From Bacteroidota bacterium (GTDB lineage Bacteria > Bacteroidota > Bacteroidia > UKL13-3), in the NCBI GenBank assembly GCA_027491085.1, contig JAIXWW010000007.1, positions 1-53,664 on the forward strand: 53,664 nucleotides of DNA, in the 5' to 3' direction. The notes beneath the pieces are model-generated. The model was not told the DNA's origin. It did no database searches and saw only the letters and a program-made list of their open reading frames with translations. Of this stretch, positions 36,662 through 45,039 are shown one piece after another. Made by a program: the position numbers and the translations under genes. How positions within the stretch are numbered: position 1 is the first letter of the stretch; every line of letters starts with the position of its first letter.

Positions 36662-37183
36662 TTAATAATCTGAACGCCTACCATTCCGAAACTGTGGAAA
36701 TGTAATTTTATAATCCCAAGCATTGGGCTTAATAATTGGTTGAAAAGAACTCAATACTGATATACAAGCATAAGCACTTATTCCAAATATAATACCTAAA
36801 CTAATTATTTCAGACCTCTTTAGTGTTATGTCTTCTTTTAATCCTTGCAAAAAGAAAGTACCACTAAAAATAGCAATTGGGCTTATTCCAATAAGTAACA
36901 AAGATTTTAATCCATCTGTTCTAAACTCAATTTGTTGCAAATCTTTAAAGTTGTATTTATAAATCTTCTTTCTGCTATCAATAAAAATGAAATCTTCCTC
37001 TACAATTTCTGTAAACAAACAGTTTTTGTATTTACCATTTGGCAGCTTTATAGATACTTTAACGGGTAATTTATAAGTAACCTCCTTTTTAGTTTTTTTA
37101 TTGGTAAATAAAAGTTCTTGTTGTGCCTTAAGATTAATAAAAGCAGTTGTCATTAATAAAACTAAAAAGATCCATTTCATCAT
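36662..37183 (-). CDS. Small exported two-helix protein, paralogue C
   Basis: Member of the six-copy unnamed family: a signal peptide (INLKAQQ), then ELLFTNKKTKKEVTYKLPVKV and PNGKYKNCLFTEIVEEDFIFI, and a strand YNFKDLQQIEF, followed by two hydrophobic helices. The C-terminus differs from D and F (WDYKITFPQFRNGRRSDY). Its ATG overlaps the TGA of paralogue D (ATGA), so it is translationally coupled. It is the last of four tandem genes (F-E-D-C). The beta domain should be periplasmic. Function unknown. Confidence 0.75.
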   Translation of the reverse strand: MMKWIFLVLLMTTAFINLKAQQELLFTNKKTKKEVTYKLPVKVSIKLPNGKYKNCLFTEIVEEDFIFIDSRKKIYKYNFKDLQQIEFRTDGLKSLLLIGISPIAIFSGTFFLQGLKEDITLKRSEIISLGIIFGISAYACISVLSSFQPIIKPNAWDYKITFPQFRNGRRSDY

Positions 37184-37698
37184 TTTACAAAATATTTATT
37201 TTTAGCAGATTTGAGTTTAGGAGGTAAACTATTATTCAAACTTGTTGAAATAATAAAACTTAAAGAGGCAGGAAGTAACAAAGCAAAACCAACTTCTTTA
37301 TTTAATTTAGCCCATTCAGGAACAATAAATGAACGCGTAATCAGAAATCCAGAGAACGCAGTAAAGTATGTACCAATTGCTATAAACGAATATTGGCCAA
37401 CTTTTAATGGTATTTCTCCCTTTTTATAAAACTTAATAAACTTCAAATCTTGATACCGTATTGTGTATTTCATTTCAGAATTTTGCAAACTCGAAAAATA
37501 AAAAGAATCGTTATTTACCTTTTCAAGTATCAACTGTAATCTTTTACCTTCATTGGTTTTACAAGTTACTTTCTGAGGTAAAGTATATTCAATAGTTTCC
37601 GTTTGCTTTTTATTGGTAAAAAAAGTTATCACTTGTTGAGCATTGGCCAAATAAAAACAAATATTGAGTATAATTAATATTTTTAGCTTCAATAACAT
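37180..37698 (-). CDS. Small exported two-helix protein, paralogue D
   Basis: A clear family member: a signal peptide ending ANAQQ, then VITFFTNKKQTETIEYTLPQKV, TNEGKRLQLILEKVNNDSFYF and IRYQDLKFIKFYKKGEIPL. Two hydrophobic segments (GQYSFIAIGTYFTAFSGFLI and about 130-155) and a tail NNSLPPKLKSAKNKYFVK follow. It is most similar to paralogue F over its full length, including the EIPLKVGQYSFIAIGT/EVPLYIGKYAFIALGT block. It starts 6 nt after the stop of E. Function unknown. Confidence 0.78.
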   Translation of the reverse strand: MLLKLKILIILNICFYLANAQQVITFFTNKKQTETIEYTLPQKVTCKTNEGKRLQLILEKVNNDSFYFSSLQNSEMKYTIRYQDLKFIKFYKKGEIPLKVGQYSFIAIGTYFTAFSGFLITRSFIVPEWAKLNKEVGFALLLPASLSFIISTSLNNSLPPKLKSAKNKYFVK

Positions 37699-37704
37699 AT
37701 TTTA

Positions 37705-38208
37705 CTATTCAAAAACTATTATTTTATATTTTGATAATTTTTTTGTTCTGTTTTGAAAAGATATAGATGCCCAACTTATACCAGAAAACACCGCAGTTAA
37801 AGCACTAAGACCTGCAATTTCTTTTAAGTTATGACTTGGACCATCCACAATTTTCACTACCACTCCAGAAAAAAAAACTGTGGTAATGGCTAATAAAGTG
37901 CCGGAAATTACTGTTTGAATACCATTCAAAATAGACAATTTCTTTATATTATTTATTTCATTTAAATGATAAACATATTCAACTCCTGTTTTAGATTTAA
38001 AATATAATGAATCATTTTGTATCTTGGTAAGTATAGCCTTGAATTCATTATTTGCATTGGTTTCAAATTTAAACTTGGTTGGTAACTTAAATAATTTGAT
38101 ATTTTTATGTCTACTCAAACCTATCTTTTCAAAACCTATTTTTTGTTGAGGGTAAACTTTTGATAAAGTGCAAAACAGGATAATCAATAATAAACTTACT
38201 CTACCCAT
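37705..38208 (-). CDS. Small exported two-helix protein, paralogue E
   Basis: The most diverged of the tandem copies. The signal peptide ends VYPQQ, followed by KIGFEKIGLSRHKNIKLFKLP, NNEFKAILTKIQNDSLYFKS and YHLNEINNIKKL, then two hydrophobic helices (about 95-117 and 130-150) and KLSKYKIIVFE, which matches the end of paralogue B (EKYSLIVE). The NDSLYFKS core identifies the family. Its ATG is 2 nt after the stop of F. Function unknown. Confidence 0.75.
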   Translation of the reverse strand: MGRVSLLLIILFCTLSKVYPQQKIGFEKIGLSRHKNIKLFKLPTKFKFETNANNEFKAILTKIQNDSLYFKSKTGVEYVYHLNEINNIKKLSILNGIQTVISGTLLAITTVFFSGVVVKIVDGPSHNLKEIAGLSALTAVFSGISWASISFQNRTKKLSKYKIIVFE

Positions 38209-38210
38209 AA

Positions 38211-38726
38211 TTAATTGTTTACTTTCAAAGCATTATTTTTAAAATTAAATTCTTTAGGCAAACCACTGTTAAATATGGAACTGACAAGAAAAGAACCAAG
38301 TCCCCCAAATAAAAGTGATGCACCAAATTTACGGTATATTTCAGATGATTCCACATTTGAATAACCGTGAAGTAAAGATATAGTTCCTACAAGTGTTAGA
38401 CCAGTTCCTAGCGCAATAAATGCATATTTACCAATATAAAGTGGTACTTCAGCATTGTGATGAAATTTTATATATTTTATCTGACTGTATCTAATGCTAA
38501 ATTCATTATCCCTATTTTTTAAACTTTTAAAATACAAAGTATCTCCATTAACATTGATAAGTAAAGCCTCTAAAAATTTACCTGTATTTGATTTTAAAGT
38601 TACTTTTTGAGGCAAGCTATATTTATGAACTCTGCTTTTTGATTTATTTAAGAAAGAAACTTCTTGTTGAGCATTGGCAAACATAAAACCAAAGCAACAC
38701 ATCCATAACATTACGTATTTTAGCAT
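38211..38726 (-). CDS. Small exported two-helix protein, paralogue F
   Basis: First gene of the F-E-D-C cluster. The ATG at 38726 gives a normal signal peptide, MLKYVMLWMCCFGFMFANAQQ; the reading frame extends to a TTG at 38747, but that adds only a redundant leader. The mature part has EVSFLNKSKSRVHKYSLPQKV, NTGKFLEALLINVNGDTLYFKS and IRYSQIKYIKFHHNAEVPL, then two hydrophobic segments, the second containing SLLFGGLGSFLVSSIF, and a tail SGLPKEFNFKNNALKVNN. It is the closest relative of D. Function unknown. Confidence 0.78.
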   Translation of the reverse strand: MLKYVMLWMCCFGFMFANAQQEVSFLNKSKSRVHKYSLPQKVTLKSNTGKFLEALLINVNGDTLYFKSLKNRDNEFSIRYSQIKYIKFHHNAEVPLYIGKYAFIALGTGLTLVGTISLLHGYSNVESSEIYRKFGASLLFGGLGSFLVSSIFNSGLPKEFNFKNNALKVNN

Positions 38727-38762
38727 ATAACAAATATATTTAAGCAAATGAAAAAACCTAAA

Positions 38763-38796
38763 AAAAGCGCTTCCTTATTTTTAAAGAAGCGCTTTT
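38763..38796. terminator. Intrinsic terminator after the flotillin-like gene
   Basis: An 11-bp perfect stem (aaaagcgcttc 38763-38773, gaagcgctttt 38786-38796) has a 12-nt loop. On the minus strand it continues into tttttttagg, giving a U-run. It insulates the flotillin-like gene from the paralogue cluster downstream. Confidence 0.88.
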
Positions 38797-38822
38797 AAAT
38801 TAATGATTGAATTATATATTAT

Positions 38823-40754
38823 TTATTCTTCGTTAGGTTTAGTTTCAGTTATTGGATTATCCTTTTTCTCAGGGTTCATCATTTCCATTAACTTTAATCC
38901 TAACAAACCATCCATGGCATTGCCACTTCCATTATTGTTTCCACCAATTAATACATCTGGTATCAACTTAATGTTTCCTTTCGATAACTCTTCAGTAATT
39001 TTATAACGGGTAAAGTTTTCGCCACCTAAAGCTTTTACAGCTAATTCGTAAGCCTCAGCCGTAGATTTACCTACTGCTAAAATTTTACCCGCTTCTGCAT
39101 CTCCGGTTAAAGCAATTTGTTCAGCCTGAGCCGCTGCTTTTAGTTTAATGGCTTCCGATTCTGCTTGTGCTCTGGCTTTGGTAGCCTCGGCTTCAGCAAA
39201 CGCTCTTAACTTAGTTGCTTCGGCTTCGGCACTTACCGCAAGTTTAACACTAGCAGCATCACCTTCCGATTTTTTTACAGTAGCATTAGCTGTGCGTTCA
39301 GCTATTTCAACACTTTGTTGTGCTTTTACAATATCTTTTTGCATATCGGCAATGGCAGTTTCTTTTTCCATTCCTTGGCGTGTTTCTTGAGCTTGTTTTT
39401 GCGTATTGTAAGTTACTTTTTGTTCTTCAGCAATTTTTCTATCGGTTAATGTTTTCATTAACGATTCAGGTGGAACAATATCTCCAATTAAAGTATCAAC
39501 CGCGTTTACATTGTACTCATCTAATACTTTTTTGATATGGCCTTTGGCAGATTCTTGACGCTCTTTACGTGTACTTAAAAAGGCAATTACATCACTGTCT
39601 TGTGCTGAGTTTCTAAAATAGTTACCAATGGTTGGTTCTAATACTTGCGAAACCAAGTTAACCATATTTCCGAACCTAGCTATCACTTTTGGAGCCTCAG
39701 TAGTTGGTACATGAATAATTTGCGCCACATCTAAATTAAAAGGGAATCCATCTTTTGAACGCACTGTAATAGTTGAAAGATTTTTATCTAAATTATGTGC
39801 TTCGCTGCGCGCTGCTGCCCAATTTAAAACCAAATTAGTAGTTGGCACCAACTCCACTTTCATAATGTATTTATTTATTGGATATTTACCCGGACCAAGC
39901 GGTTCAAGCCACACGCCTTTAAATCCTTTTTCTACAATATTACCATGTTTAAACTCAGAACCTGTTAAATCACTTCCTTCTTGACCAATATAGGAAATTA
40001 CCACACCAACATATCCAATTGGGATTTCAGTCATTGGAATTTCTTCCATTTGAACCGCCCATGGATTTAAATTATATGAACCAGCTAAAATGACTTGTGG
40101 TTGCAAACCTCTGTTTCCACCTTGTTGTAAAAAGGCATCAAAATCTTGAAAATTATTATGGCCATCCACTAATTTACCTGCTATTTGTCCAGCTTCAATA
40201 GGCATTCCATCTAAAGTGGTAACAATACCTACCATACTTTCTTGTATCCTAATCATGTCGGTAACTGATACCTGAAAAATAAATGTATTGATACGATAAG
40301 AACCAGCAGTTACATAAACTGTTTGTCTTCCTCGCTGACCACCGTTGTTTAAAAACTTTTCAGCATCTTGAAAATTATCGCACTCAACACGTTTTCCTAA
40401 AATATTTCCTGTAGGAATTTCAGCTCCATCCTTAGCCAATACCAAACCAATTTTACCCTCTGGAATAATGGTAAAACCTTCCATGGTAACATCGTATTGC
40501 CAAACCCACATCCAAAAATACAAGCCCGGTGCTAATGTTTTGGCTTGAAAACCAGCTTCACCTTTGGTTGCTAAAATTCTTCCATCAGGCAATTCTTTAT
40601 TTTCGCCAAATAACACAAACTTTTTAGTTACTAAACCAATTTTATCTTCTGGAACTATTACCATTCCAAATAAAAATCTAAGAATAATTTTATACAGCAC
40701 TAAGCTTACAATTAATAAAATTACCCACCAATAATTAGCTAAAAATTCTCCCAT
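38823..40754 (-). CDS. Flotillin-like SPFH-domain membrane protein
   Basis: One N-terminal transmembrane helix (WWVILLIVSLVLYKIILRFLFG) precedes beta-rich SPFH/band-7 repeats at about 40-420 and a long Ala/Glu/Lys coiled coil at about 450-580 (the AEAEATKLRAFAEAEATKAR type). This is typical of flotillin/YqiK-type scaffolds that form oligomers on the inner membrane. The C-terminal tail is Gly/Asn-rich (GGNNNGSGNAMDG) and then acidic. At 643 residues it is long for a flotillin, because the N-terminal part holds duplicated beta modules (VPEDKIGLV, IPEGKIGLV, IPIGYVGVV repeats). ATG at 40754 is chosen over a GTG eight codons upstream. Confidence 0.9.
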   Translation of the reverse strand: MGEFLANYWWVILLIVSLVLYKIILRFLFGMVIVPEDKIGLVTKKFVLFGENKELPDGRILATKGEAGFQAKTLAPGLYFWMWVWQYDVTMEGFTIIPEGKIGLVLAKDGAEIPTGNILGKRVECDNFQDAEKFLNNGGQRGRQTVYVTAGSYRINTFIFQVSVTDMIRIQESMVGIVTTLDGMPIEAGQIAGKLVDGHNNFQDFDAFLQQGGNRGLQPQVILAGSYNLNPWAVQMEEIPMTEIPIGYVGVVISYIGQEGSDLTGSEFKHGNIVEKGFKGVWLEPLGPGKYPINKYIMKVELVPTTNLVLNWAAARSEAHNLDKNLSTITVRSKDGFPFNLDVAQIIHVPTTEAPKVIARFGNMVNLVSQVLEPTIGNYFRNSAQDSDVIAFLSTRKERQESAKGHIKKVLDEYNVNAVDTLIGDIVPPESLMKTLTDRKIAEEQKVTYNTQKQAQETRQGMEKETAIADMQKDIVKAQQSVEIAERTANATVKKSEGDAASVKLAVSAEAEATKLRAFAEAEATKARAQAESEAIKLKAAAQAEQIALTGDAEAGKILAVGKSTAEAYELAVKALGGENFTRYKITEELSKGNIKLIPDVLIGGNNNGSGNAMDGLLGLKLMEMMNPEKKDNPITETKPNEE

Positions 40755-40873
40755 GTTATTTCGATTTACTTTGTACACTGCAAATAAATAAATTAAATTA
40801 ACTAAGAAATTATTTTTAAAATCAACTTTCTATTTTATGAAAACCCCTAGTTATTTTTTTATTATTGTAATTC

Positions 40874-41299
40874 ATGAAAAAAGGCATTTCCATTTTATTT
40901 TTTACAATTATATTTTATTTAGCTGGCAAAGCACAAAATCTGGTAGGTTCGTGGAAAACCATAATTAACAATGACGAAATTGGATTTAGCTTTGATTCAC
41001 TTGGATATGCTACCATGAAAGGCGAAGGCGAGACTATTGGAGGCGAAATGTTTTTGATGGATGGCAAAAAATACTATATGAAATACAGCACCAATTTATC
41101 TGCAAAGCCTTACAAATTAGATATGATACTATTTGATTATAAAACCAAAAAGGAAATTAGGCGTATGCTTGCTATTTACAGTTTTACAAATGATAATAAA
41201 TTACAAATATGCTTAAATACCGAAGATACTGACCGTCCGAAGGATTTTAAAAACAAAGAAGCTTGTTTTAAACTAACTAAAGTAATTGAGCAGAAATAA
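40874..41299 (+). CDS. Exported lipocalin-like small protein (TIGR03067-like)
   Basis: A signal peptide (MKKGISILFFTIIFYLAGKAQ) is followed by a 120-residue beta domain: LVGSWKTIINNDEIGFSF, PYKLDMILFDYKTK, AIYSFTNDNKLQICLN, DRPKDFKNKEACFKL. The G-W start, LD strand, L-x-IC-L and RPxxF elements follow the pattern of the TIGR03067/lipocalin-like domain. This is a recognition from memory, not a database result. The ligand is unknown. It lies 17 nt upstream of the sirtuin gene in the same direction and probably shares its transcript. Confidence 0.72.
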   Translation: MKKGISILFFTIIFYLAGKAQNLVGSWKTIINNDEIGFSFDSLGYATMKGEGETIGGEMFLMDGKKYYMKYSTNLSAKPYKLDMILFDYKTKKEIRRMLAIYSFTNDNKLQICLNTEDTDRPKDFKNKEACFKLTKVIEQK

Positions 41300-41316
41300 T
41301 TATTAATAAAAAACAA

Positions 41317-42009
41317 ATGCAAAAACAAAAACTGGTAATTTTAAGTGGTGCTGGCATCAGTGCTGAAAGTGGTTTAAAAACTTTTAGAGATAGTGATGGA
41401 CTTTGGAAAGGTTATAGAGTAGAAGATGTAGCAACTTTGGCTGCTTGGCAAGCCGATATGCAAATGGTACTTGATTTTTATAACATGCGAAGAAAAAATG
41501 TTTTAGAAGCAGAACCAAATAAAGCACATTATTTGCTTAAACAGTTAGAAGATAAATTTGATATTCAAATTATCACTCAAAATGTAGACAACCTACATGA
41601 AAGAGCTGGTAGTAGCAAAATATTGCATTTGCACGGAATTATTACACAAGCCAAAAGCACTTATGACGATAATTTAATTTATGAAATAAATGGATGGGAA
41701 ATGAAAATGGGTGATAGGTGTGAGTATGGCTCGCAATTGAGACCCAATATAGTATGGTTTGGAGAGGCAGTACCCAATATTGAACCTGCTATAAAATTGG
41801 TGCAAGAAGCTGATTTAATGTTGGTGATTGGTACCAGTTTGCAAGTTTATCCTGCAGCAGGTTTGATTCAATATTTCAGTAATGCTAAACCTTTGTATGT
41901 TATTGACCCTAAAAAAGTACCTGTAACGCGTTCTCAAAATATTACCTTTATAGAATCAACAGCCAGTGATGGCATGGAGCAGTTATTTGAAATTTTAACA
42001 AAACAATAG
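41317..42009 (+). CDS. Sir2-family NAD-dependent protein deacylase
   Basis: A 230-residue sirtuin that removes acyl groups from lysines using NAD. Motifs: GAGISAESGLKTFRDSDGLW (NAD binding), TQNVDNLHERAGSSKILHLHG with the catalytic His, LRPNIVWFGEAVP and VIGTSLQVYPAAGL. The zinc-binding module is reduced: only one Cys is present (DRCEYGSQLRP) where four are usual. This reduced form with KSTYDDNLIYEINGWEM is common in Bacteroidota sirtuins of the CobB/SIRT5-like group and does not imply loss of activity. Its stop lies 1 nt from the stop of the convergent barrel gene, with no room for a terminator. Confidence 0.93.
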   Translation: MQKQKLVILSGAGISAESGLKTFRDSDGLWKGYRVEDVATLAAWQADMQMVLDFYNMRRKNVLEAEPNKAHYLLKQLEDKFDIQIITQNVDNLHERAGSSKILHLHGIITQAKSTYDDNLIYEINGWEMKMGDRCEYGSQLRPNIVWFGEAVPNIEPAIKLVQEADLMLVIGTSLQVYPAAGLIQYFSNAKPLYVIDPKKVPVTRSQNITFIESTASDGMEQLFEILTKQ

Positions 42010-42010
42010 T

Positions 42011-42760
42011 TTAAAAACTAGGTGTTATACTGGTTGGTTTTTTCCTTTTCAAGTTATCGGTTTGTTTGTAAAATTTATAGCTCAAACCCAAGTTAAAATT
42101 TAGCATTCCAAGGGTTTGTTCATTAATTTTATTGGAAGGAATTGTTTGTGTTTGCCCCGCAGCATTCGCTATTTTTATATTGCCAAAATCAACTTTGGAG
42201 TATAGATATTCAGCATAACCAATCAGCGAAATTTCAGCGGAAAGAGCATATTCAACACCCGCACCCAAACCCCAGTTAATACTTGTAGCATTGTTACTAA
42301 GTACCTTTACATATTCTGCACTATCTGTTTTGCTATACTCTGGAGAGTTGACAAAAAGTTGGCCTAAATTTAGTTTTAAAAAACCTCTTACTTTACTTTT
42401 TAATGGTGTAAAATAATACAAAACACTGGCTCCAAACCCATAACTTTTATAGGGATTTAAACTTATAAAAACCGAATTTTGAGAATAAACTGTATTGTTT
42501 TGCTTTTGAATATTTTCTACATCAAAAGGATTAGTGAAATAGGTAAAACCTAGACTAAAGTTGAGGTTACTTTGTTTTAAAATAATATAGTCTAGTTTAA
42601 TATTATAACCATTAAGAGCATGTCCACTGGTATTATCTAATATATCTCGGGCTGAATATGGACTTAAAGGCATGGTTAAACCACCCGAAAGCATAATTTC
42701 CTGAGCCATTATTTTTGTGTAAAATGGAATAAAACATAGTAAAAGTAATATTTTTTTCAT
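42011..42760 (-). CDS. Outer-membrane beta-barrel protein (249 aa)
   Basis: A signal peptide (MKKILLLLCFIPFYTKIMAQ) is followed by about eight amphipathic strands: NGYNIKLDYIILKQSNLNFS, LNPYKSYGFGASVLYYF, KVRGFLKLNLGQLFV, NWGLGAGVEYALSAEISLIG and LGMLNFNLGLSYKF. This is the pattern of small 8-strand OmpX/OmpW-like barrels of Bacteroidota. The tail after the last strand is short and basic (KQTDNLKRKKPTSITPSF). No transport specificity can be inferred. Confidence 0.82.
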   Translation of the reverse strand: MKKILLLLCFIPFYTKIMAQEIMLSGGLTMPLSPYSARDILDNTSGHALNGYNIKLDYIILKQSNLNFSLGFTYFTNPFDVENIQKQNNTVYSQNSVFISLNPYKSYGFGASVLYYFTPLKSKVRGFLKLNLGQLFVNSPEYSKTDSAEYVKVLSNNATSINWGLGAGVEYALSAEISLIGYAEYLYSKVDFGNIKIANAAGQTQTIPSNKINEQTLGMLNFNLGLSYKFYKQTDNLKRKKPTSITPSF

Positions 42761-42928
42761 TACTAAATTATTTCTTTAATTCATTGTCAAATAAAGTGAA
42801 TTTATAGTTGCTTTACATGTGTTTGGTATTTTTTTATTCAAGCTGACTTTTTACTCAAGAATAAAAATTAAATATTTAAAAACTAGCAGATTGTATGAGT
42901 ATAATTTGTTTTATCTTACCTTTGGAAT

Positions 42929-43426
42929 TTATTTACAATTTATCATTTTAGTTAAATCAAAAACCAAAGGCACCGATTTGAATTTACTTGTCGTATCTGC
43001 TAATTCTGTTTGGAACAAATAATTGAATTTTACTTTTACCATGTTATTTCTGAATTTATTAGATACTAATTTAGTAAAATAAATTTTGGTTTCATTTGGT
43101 AAAATTGAATCTTTAACACTAATATAAAAATCACAAAGTTCTGATTCAGATATAGAATCTCCATTATATAAATAGTATGTATTATTTCCATAAATTAAAG
43201 ATTGATCATAATACAATTTAGTATAATAAATATGTTTAGAACGGTTAGTGATTCTAAAATTAAATTTTACATTTTTATACCAATTTCCATCTAACCATTG
43301 TGTTAAAACCGAATCTTGGCAAACGCTGATTACTTCTCCAAATAAATCTTTTTTAGGTATTTCTGTTTTGGAATTGGCGCAACTAAAAAGGATTATTAGC
43401 AATGGAAATAATACAAAATTTTTCAT
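42929..43426 (-). CDS. Lipoprotein of unknown function (165 aa)
   Basis: A lipoprotein signal peptide with lipobox LFSC (MKNFVLFPLLIILFSCANSK) is followed by a beta-sandwich-like domain (FRITNRSKHIYYTKLYYDQS, YLYNGDSISESELCDFYISV, VKVKFNYLFQTELADTT). The layout suggests an Ig-like fold. A CAAATATA sequence at 43462-43469 (TATATTTG on the minus strand) is an exact -7 match, 36 nt upstream. No family is recognised. The 168-bp gap 42761-42928 downstream holds nothing recognisable. Confidence 0.72.
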   Translation of the reverse strand: MKNFVLFPLLIILFSCANSKTEIPKKDLFGEVISVCQDSVLTQWLDGNWYKNVKFNFRITNRSKHIYYTKLYYDQSLIYGNNTYYLYNGDSISESELCDFYISVKDSILPNETKIYFTKLVSNKFRNNMVKVKFNYLFQTELADTTSKFKSVPLVFDLTKMINCK

Positions 43427-43461
43427 TGATTGGTAAACGTTTTTTTTTAATTAAATGCAAT

Positions 43462-43469
43462 CAAATATA
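43462..43469 (-). promoter_or_regulatory. -7 promoter element of the 165-aa lipoprotein gene
   Basis: Minus-strand TATATTTG matches TAnnTTTG, 36 nt before the ATG at 43426. No clear TTG lies at the -33 distance. Confidence 0.4.
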
Positions 43470-43494
43470 AAAAATTTCTTTCATTTATCATGGA

Positions 43495-43516
43495 GGGCAG
43501 ACACGTAGGTCTGCCC
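43495..43516. repeat. Isolated REP-type hairpin (GGGCAGAC family)
   Basis: An 8-bp perfect inverted repeat, gggcagac (43495-43502) and gtctgccc (43509-43516), has a 6-nt loop acgtag, followed by ccaacggtcggtatccaacgc. It is GC-rich in an AT-rich setting, has no T-run and differs in sequence from the REP palindromes around the RAYT gene. It is probably a member of a separate dispersed repeat family. Confidence 0.6.
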
Positions 43517-43545
43517 CAACGGTCGGTATCCAACGCATTTAAAAC

Positions 43546-43580
43546 AAAAAAATCCGTTACGATTAGTAACGGATTTTTTT
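43546..43580. terminator. Intrinsic terminator downstream of lpd
   Basis: A 15-bp perfect stem (43546-43560 with 43566-43580, core tccgttac/gtaacgga) has a 5-nt loop and A/T runs on both sides. It lies 34 nt beyond the lpd stop. Confidence 0.92.
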
Positions 43581-43613
43581 GTTTTAATTCAATATCCAAA
43601 ATCCAAAATTCCC

Positions 43614-45008
43614 TTACACGTGCATTGCTCTGTTATCAGTAGCGGCCAAACATGCTTCTTTCACTGCTTCGGCATAGGTTGGGTGCGCATGGCTCATTCT
43701 TGCCAAATCTTCTGCACTTGCTCTAAATTCCATGGCTACTACTGCTTCGGCTACTAAATCGGCCACACGTGGACCAATCATGTGCATTCCTAATATTTCA
43801 TCGGTGGTGGCATCGGCTAATACTTTTACCAATCCATCAATATCCATACTTGCTCTAGCGCGGCCTAAAGCACGCATTGGGAAACTTCCCACTTTGTATT
43901 TTGTTCCTGCTTTTTTCAATTCTTCTTCGGTAGCACCTACACCAGCCACTTCGGGCCAAGTATAAACTACACCCGGAATTAAGTTATAGTTGATATGTGG
44001 TTTTTGTCCAGCAATGGTTTCAGCTACAAATACACCTTCTTCTTCCGCTTTATGAGCCAACATTGCACCTTTTACCACATCGCCAATGGCGTAAATTCCT
44101 TTAATAGCAGTTTCTAAATGCGCATCAGTTTCTATACGTCCGCGTTCATCGGTTTTTAAGCCAATATTTTCTAAACCTAAACCTTCGGTATAAGCTTTAC
44201 GGCCTACAGAAACCAAGCAATAATCGCCAGTAAATGTTACCTCTTCGCCTTTTTCGTTATCGGCTATAATGGTTACTTCTTTGCCTTTAGCTTTTGCCGA
44301 TTTTACTTTATGGCTAAAGAAAAACTCAAAGCCTAATTTACGTAAGCTACGTTGTAATTCTTTACCCAAAGTTCCATCCATAGTTGGTATAATAGCATTG
44401 GTATATTCAATTACCGAAACTTTAGCTCCTAAACGTGCGTATACCGAACCTAATTCCAAACCAATTACACCTCCGCCAATAATTACTAAATGCTTTGGCA
44501 CTTCAGTCATATTTAAAGCTTCGGTACTGGTAATAATACGTTTTTTATCAATTTCTAAACCTGGCAAACTTGCTGGTTTTGAACCTGTAGCTATAATTAC
44601 TTTATCGGTATCAATTACCTGTTCAGTTTCGCCAGTAATTTTTATTTGGTTTTTAGTTACAAACGAGCCAATACCTTTATAAACATCAATTTTATTTTTC
44701 TTCATCAAATAATCAATGCCTTCGCAAGTAGTTTTAACAACACCTGCTTTGCGCTCAATCATTTGTTTTAAATTTACTTTTACATCTTTTACATCAATAC
44801 CATGAGTAGCAAAAGTATGAGTAGCATTATGGTAATGTTCGCTTGAATCTAATAAGGCTTTTGATGGAATACAACCAACATTTAAACAAGTTCCGCCTAG
44901 GGTACTGTATTTTTCAATAATGGCTGTTTTAAAACCTAATTGCGCACAACGAATAGCAGCAACATATCCTCCGGGGCCAGAACCAATAATGGTTATATCG
45001 TATTTCAT
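43614..45008 (-). CDS. lpd: Dihydrolipoyl dehydrogenase
   Basis: A flavoprotein disulfide reductase (E3) that reoxidises dihydrolipoamide in pyruvate, 2-oxoglutarate or branched-chain 2-oxoacid dehydrogenase complexes, or in glycine cleavage. FAD-binding GSGPGG is at 9-14, the redox disulfide is C41-x4-C46 in GGTCLNVGCIPSK, the NAD-binding motif is IGGGVIGLELGSVYARLG, and the C-terminal MSHAHPTYAEAVKEA carries the catalytic His-Glu pair. The length of 464 residues is standard. It stands alone without E1/E2 genes, so it probably serves several complexes. A CAAAATTA (minus-strand TAATTTTG) at 45040-45047 is a fitting -7 element. Confidence 0.97.
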   Translation of the reverse strand: MKYDITIIGSGPGGYVAAIRCAQLGFKTAIIEKYSTLGGTCLNVGCIPSKALLDSSEHYHNATHTFATHGIDVKDVKVNLKQMIERKAGVVKTTCEGIDYLMKKNKIDVYKGIGSFVTKNQIKITGETEQVIDTDKVIIATGSKPASLPGLEIDKKRIITSTEALNMTEVPKHLVIIGGGVIGLELGSVYARLGAKVSVIEYTNAIIPTMDGTLGKELQRSLRKLGFEFFFSHKVKSAKAKGKEVTIIADNEKGEEVTFTGDYCLVSVGRKAYTEGLGLENIGLKTDERGRIETDAHLETAIKGIYAIGDVVKGAMLAHKAEEEGVFVAETIAGQKPHINYNLIPGVVYTWPEVAGVGATEEELKKAGTKYKVGSFPMRALGRARASMDIDGLVKVLADATTDEILGMHMIGPRVADLVAEAVVAMEFRASAEDLARMSHAHPTYAEAVKEACLAATDNRAMHV

Positions 45009-45039
45009 AAAGTTATTTTTATTGTAAAATTTATGCTAG

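Noticed and set aside
33388..38726. Paralogue array plus helicase-nuclease as a proven defence island
   Set aside because: No transposon, toxin, methylase or other known defence gene is present, and the helicase-nuclease looks like a normal repair enzyme. It is kept only as a weak inference in the findings.
41317..42009. Loss of zinc-binding Cys in the sirtuin as a sign of inactivation
   Set aside because: The NAD motif, catalytic His and LRPNIVWFGE segment are intact, and this reduced form is usual in Bacteroidota sirtuins.
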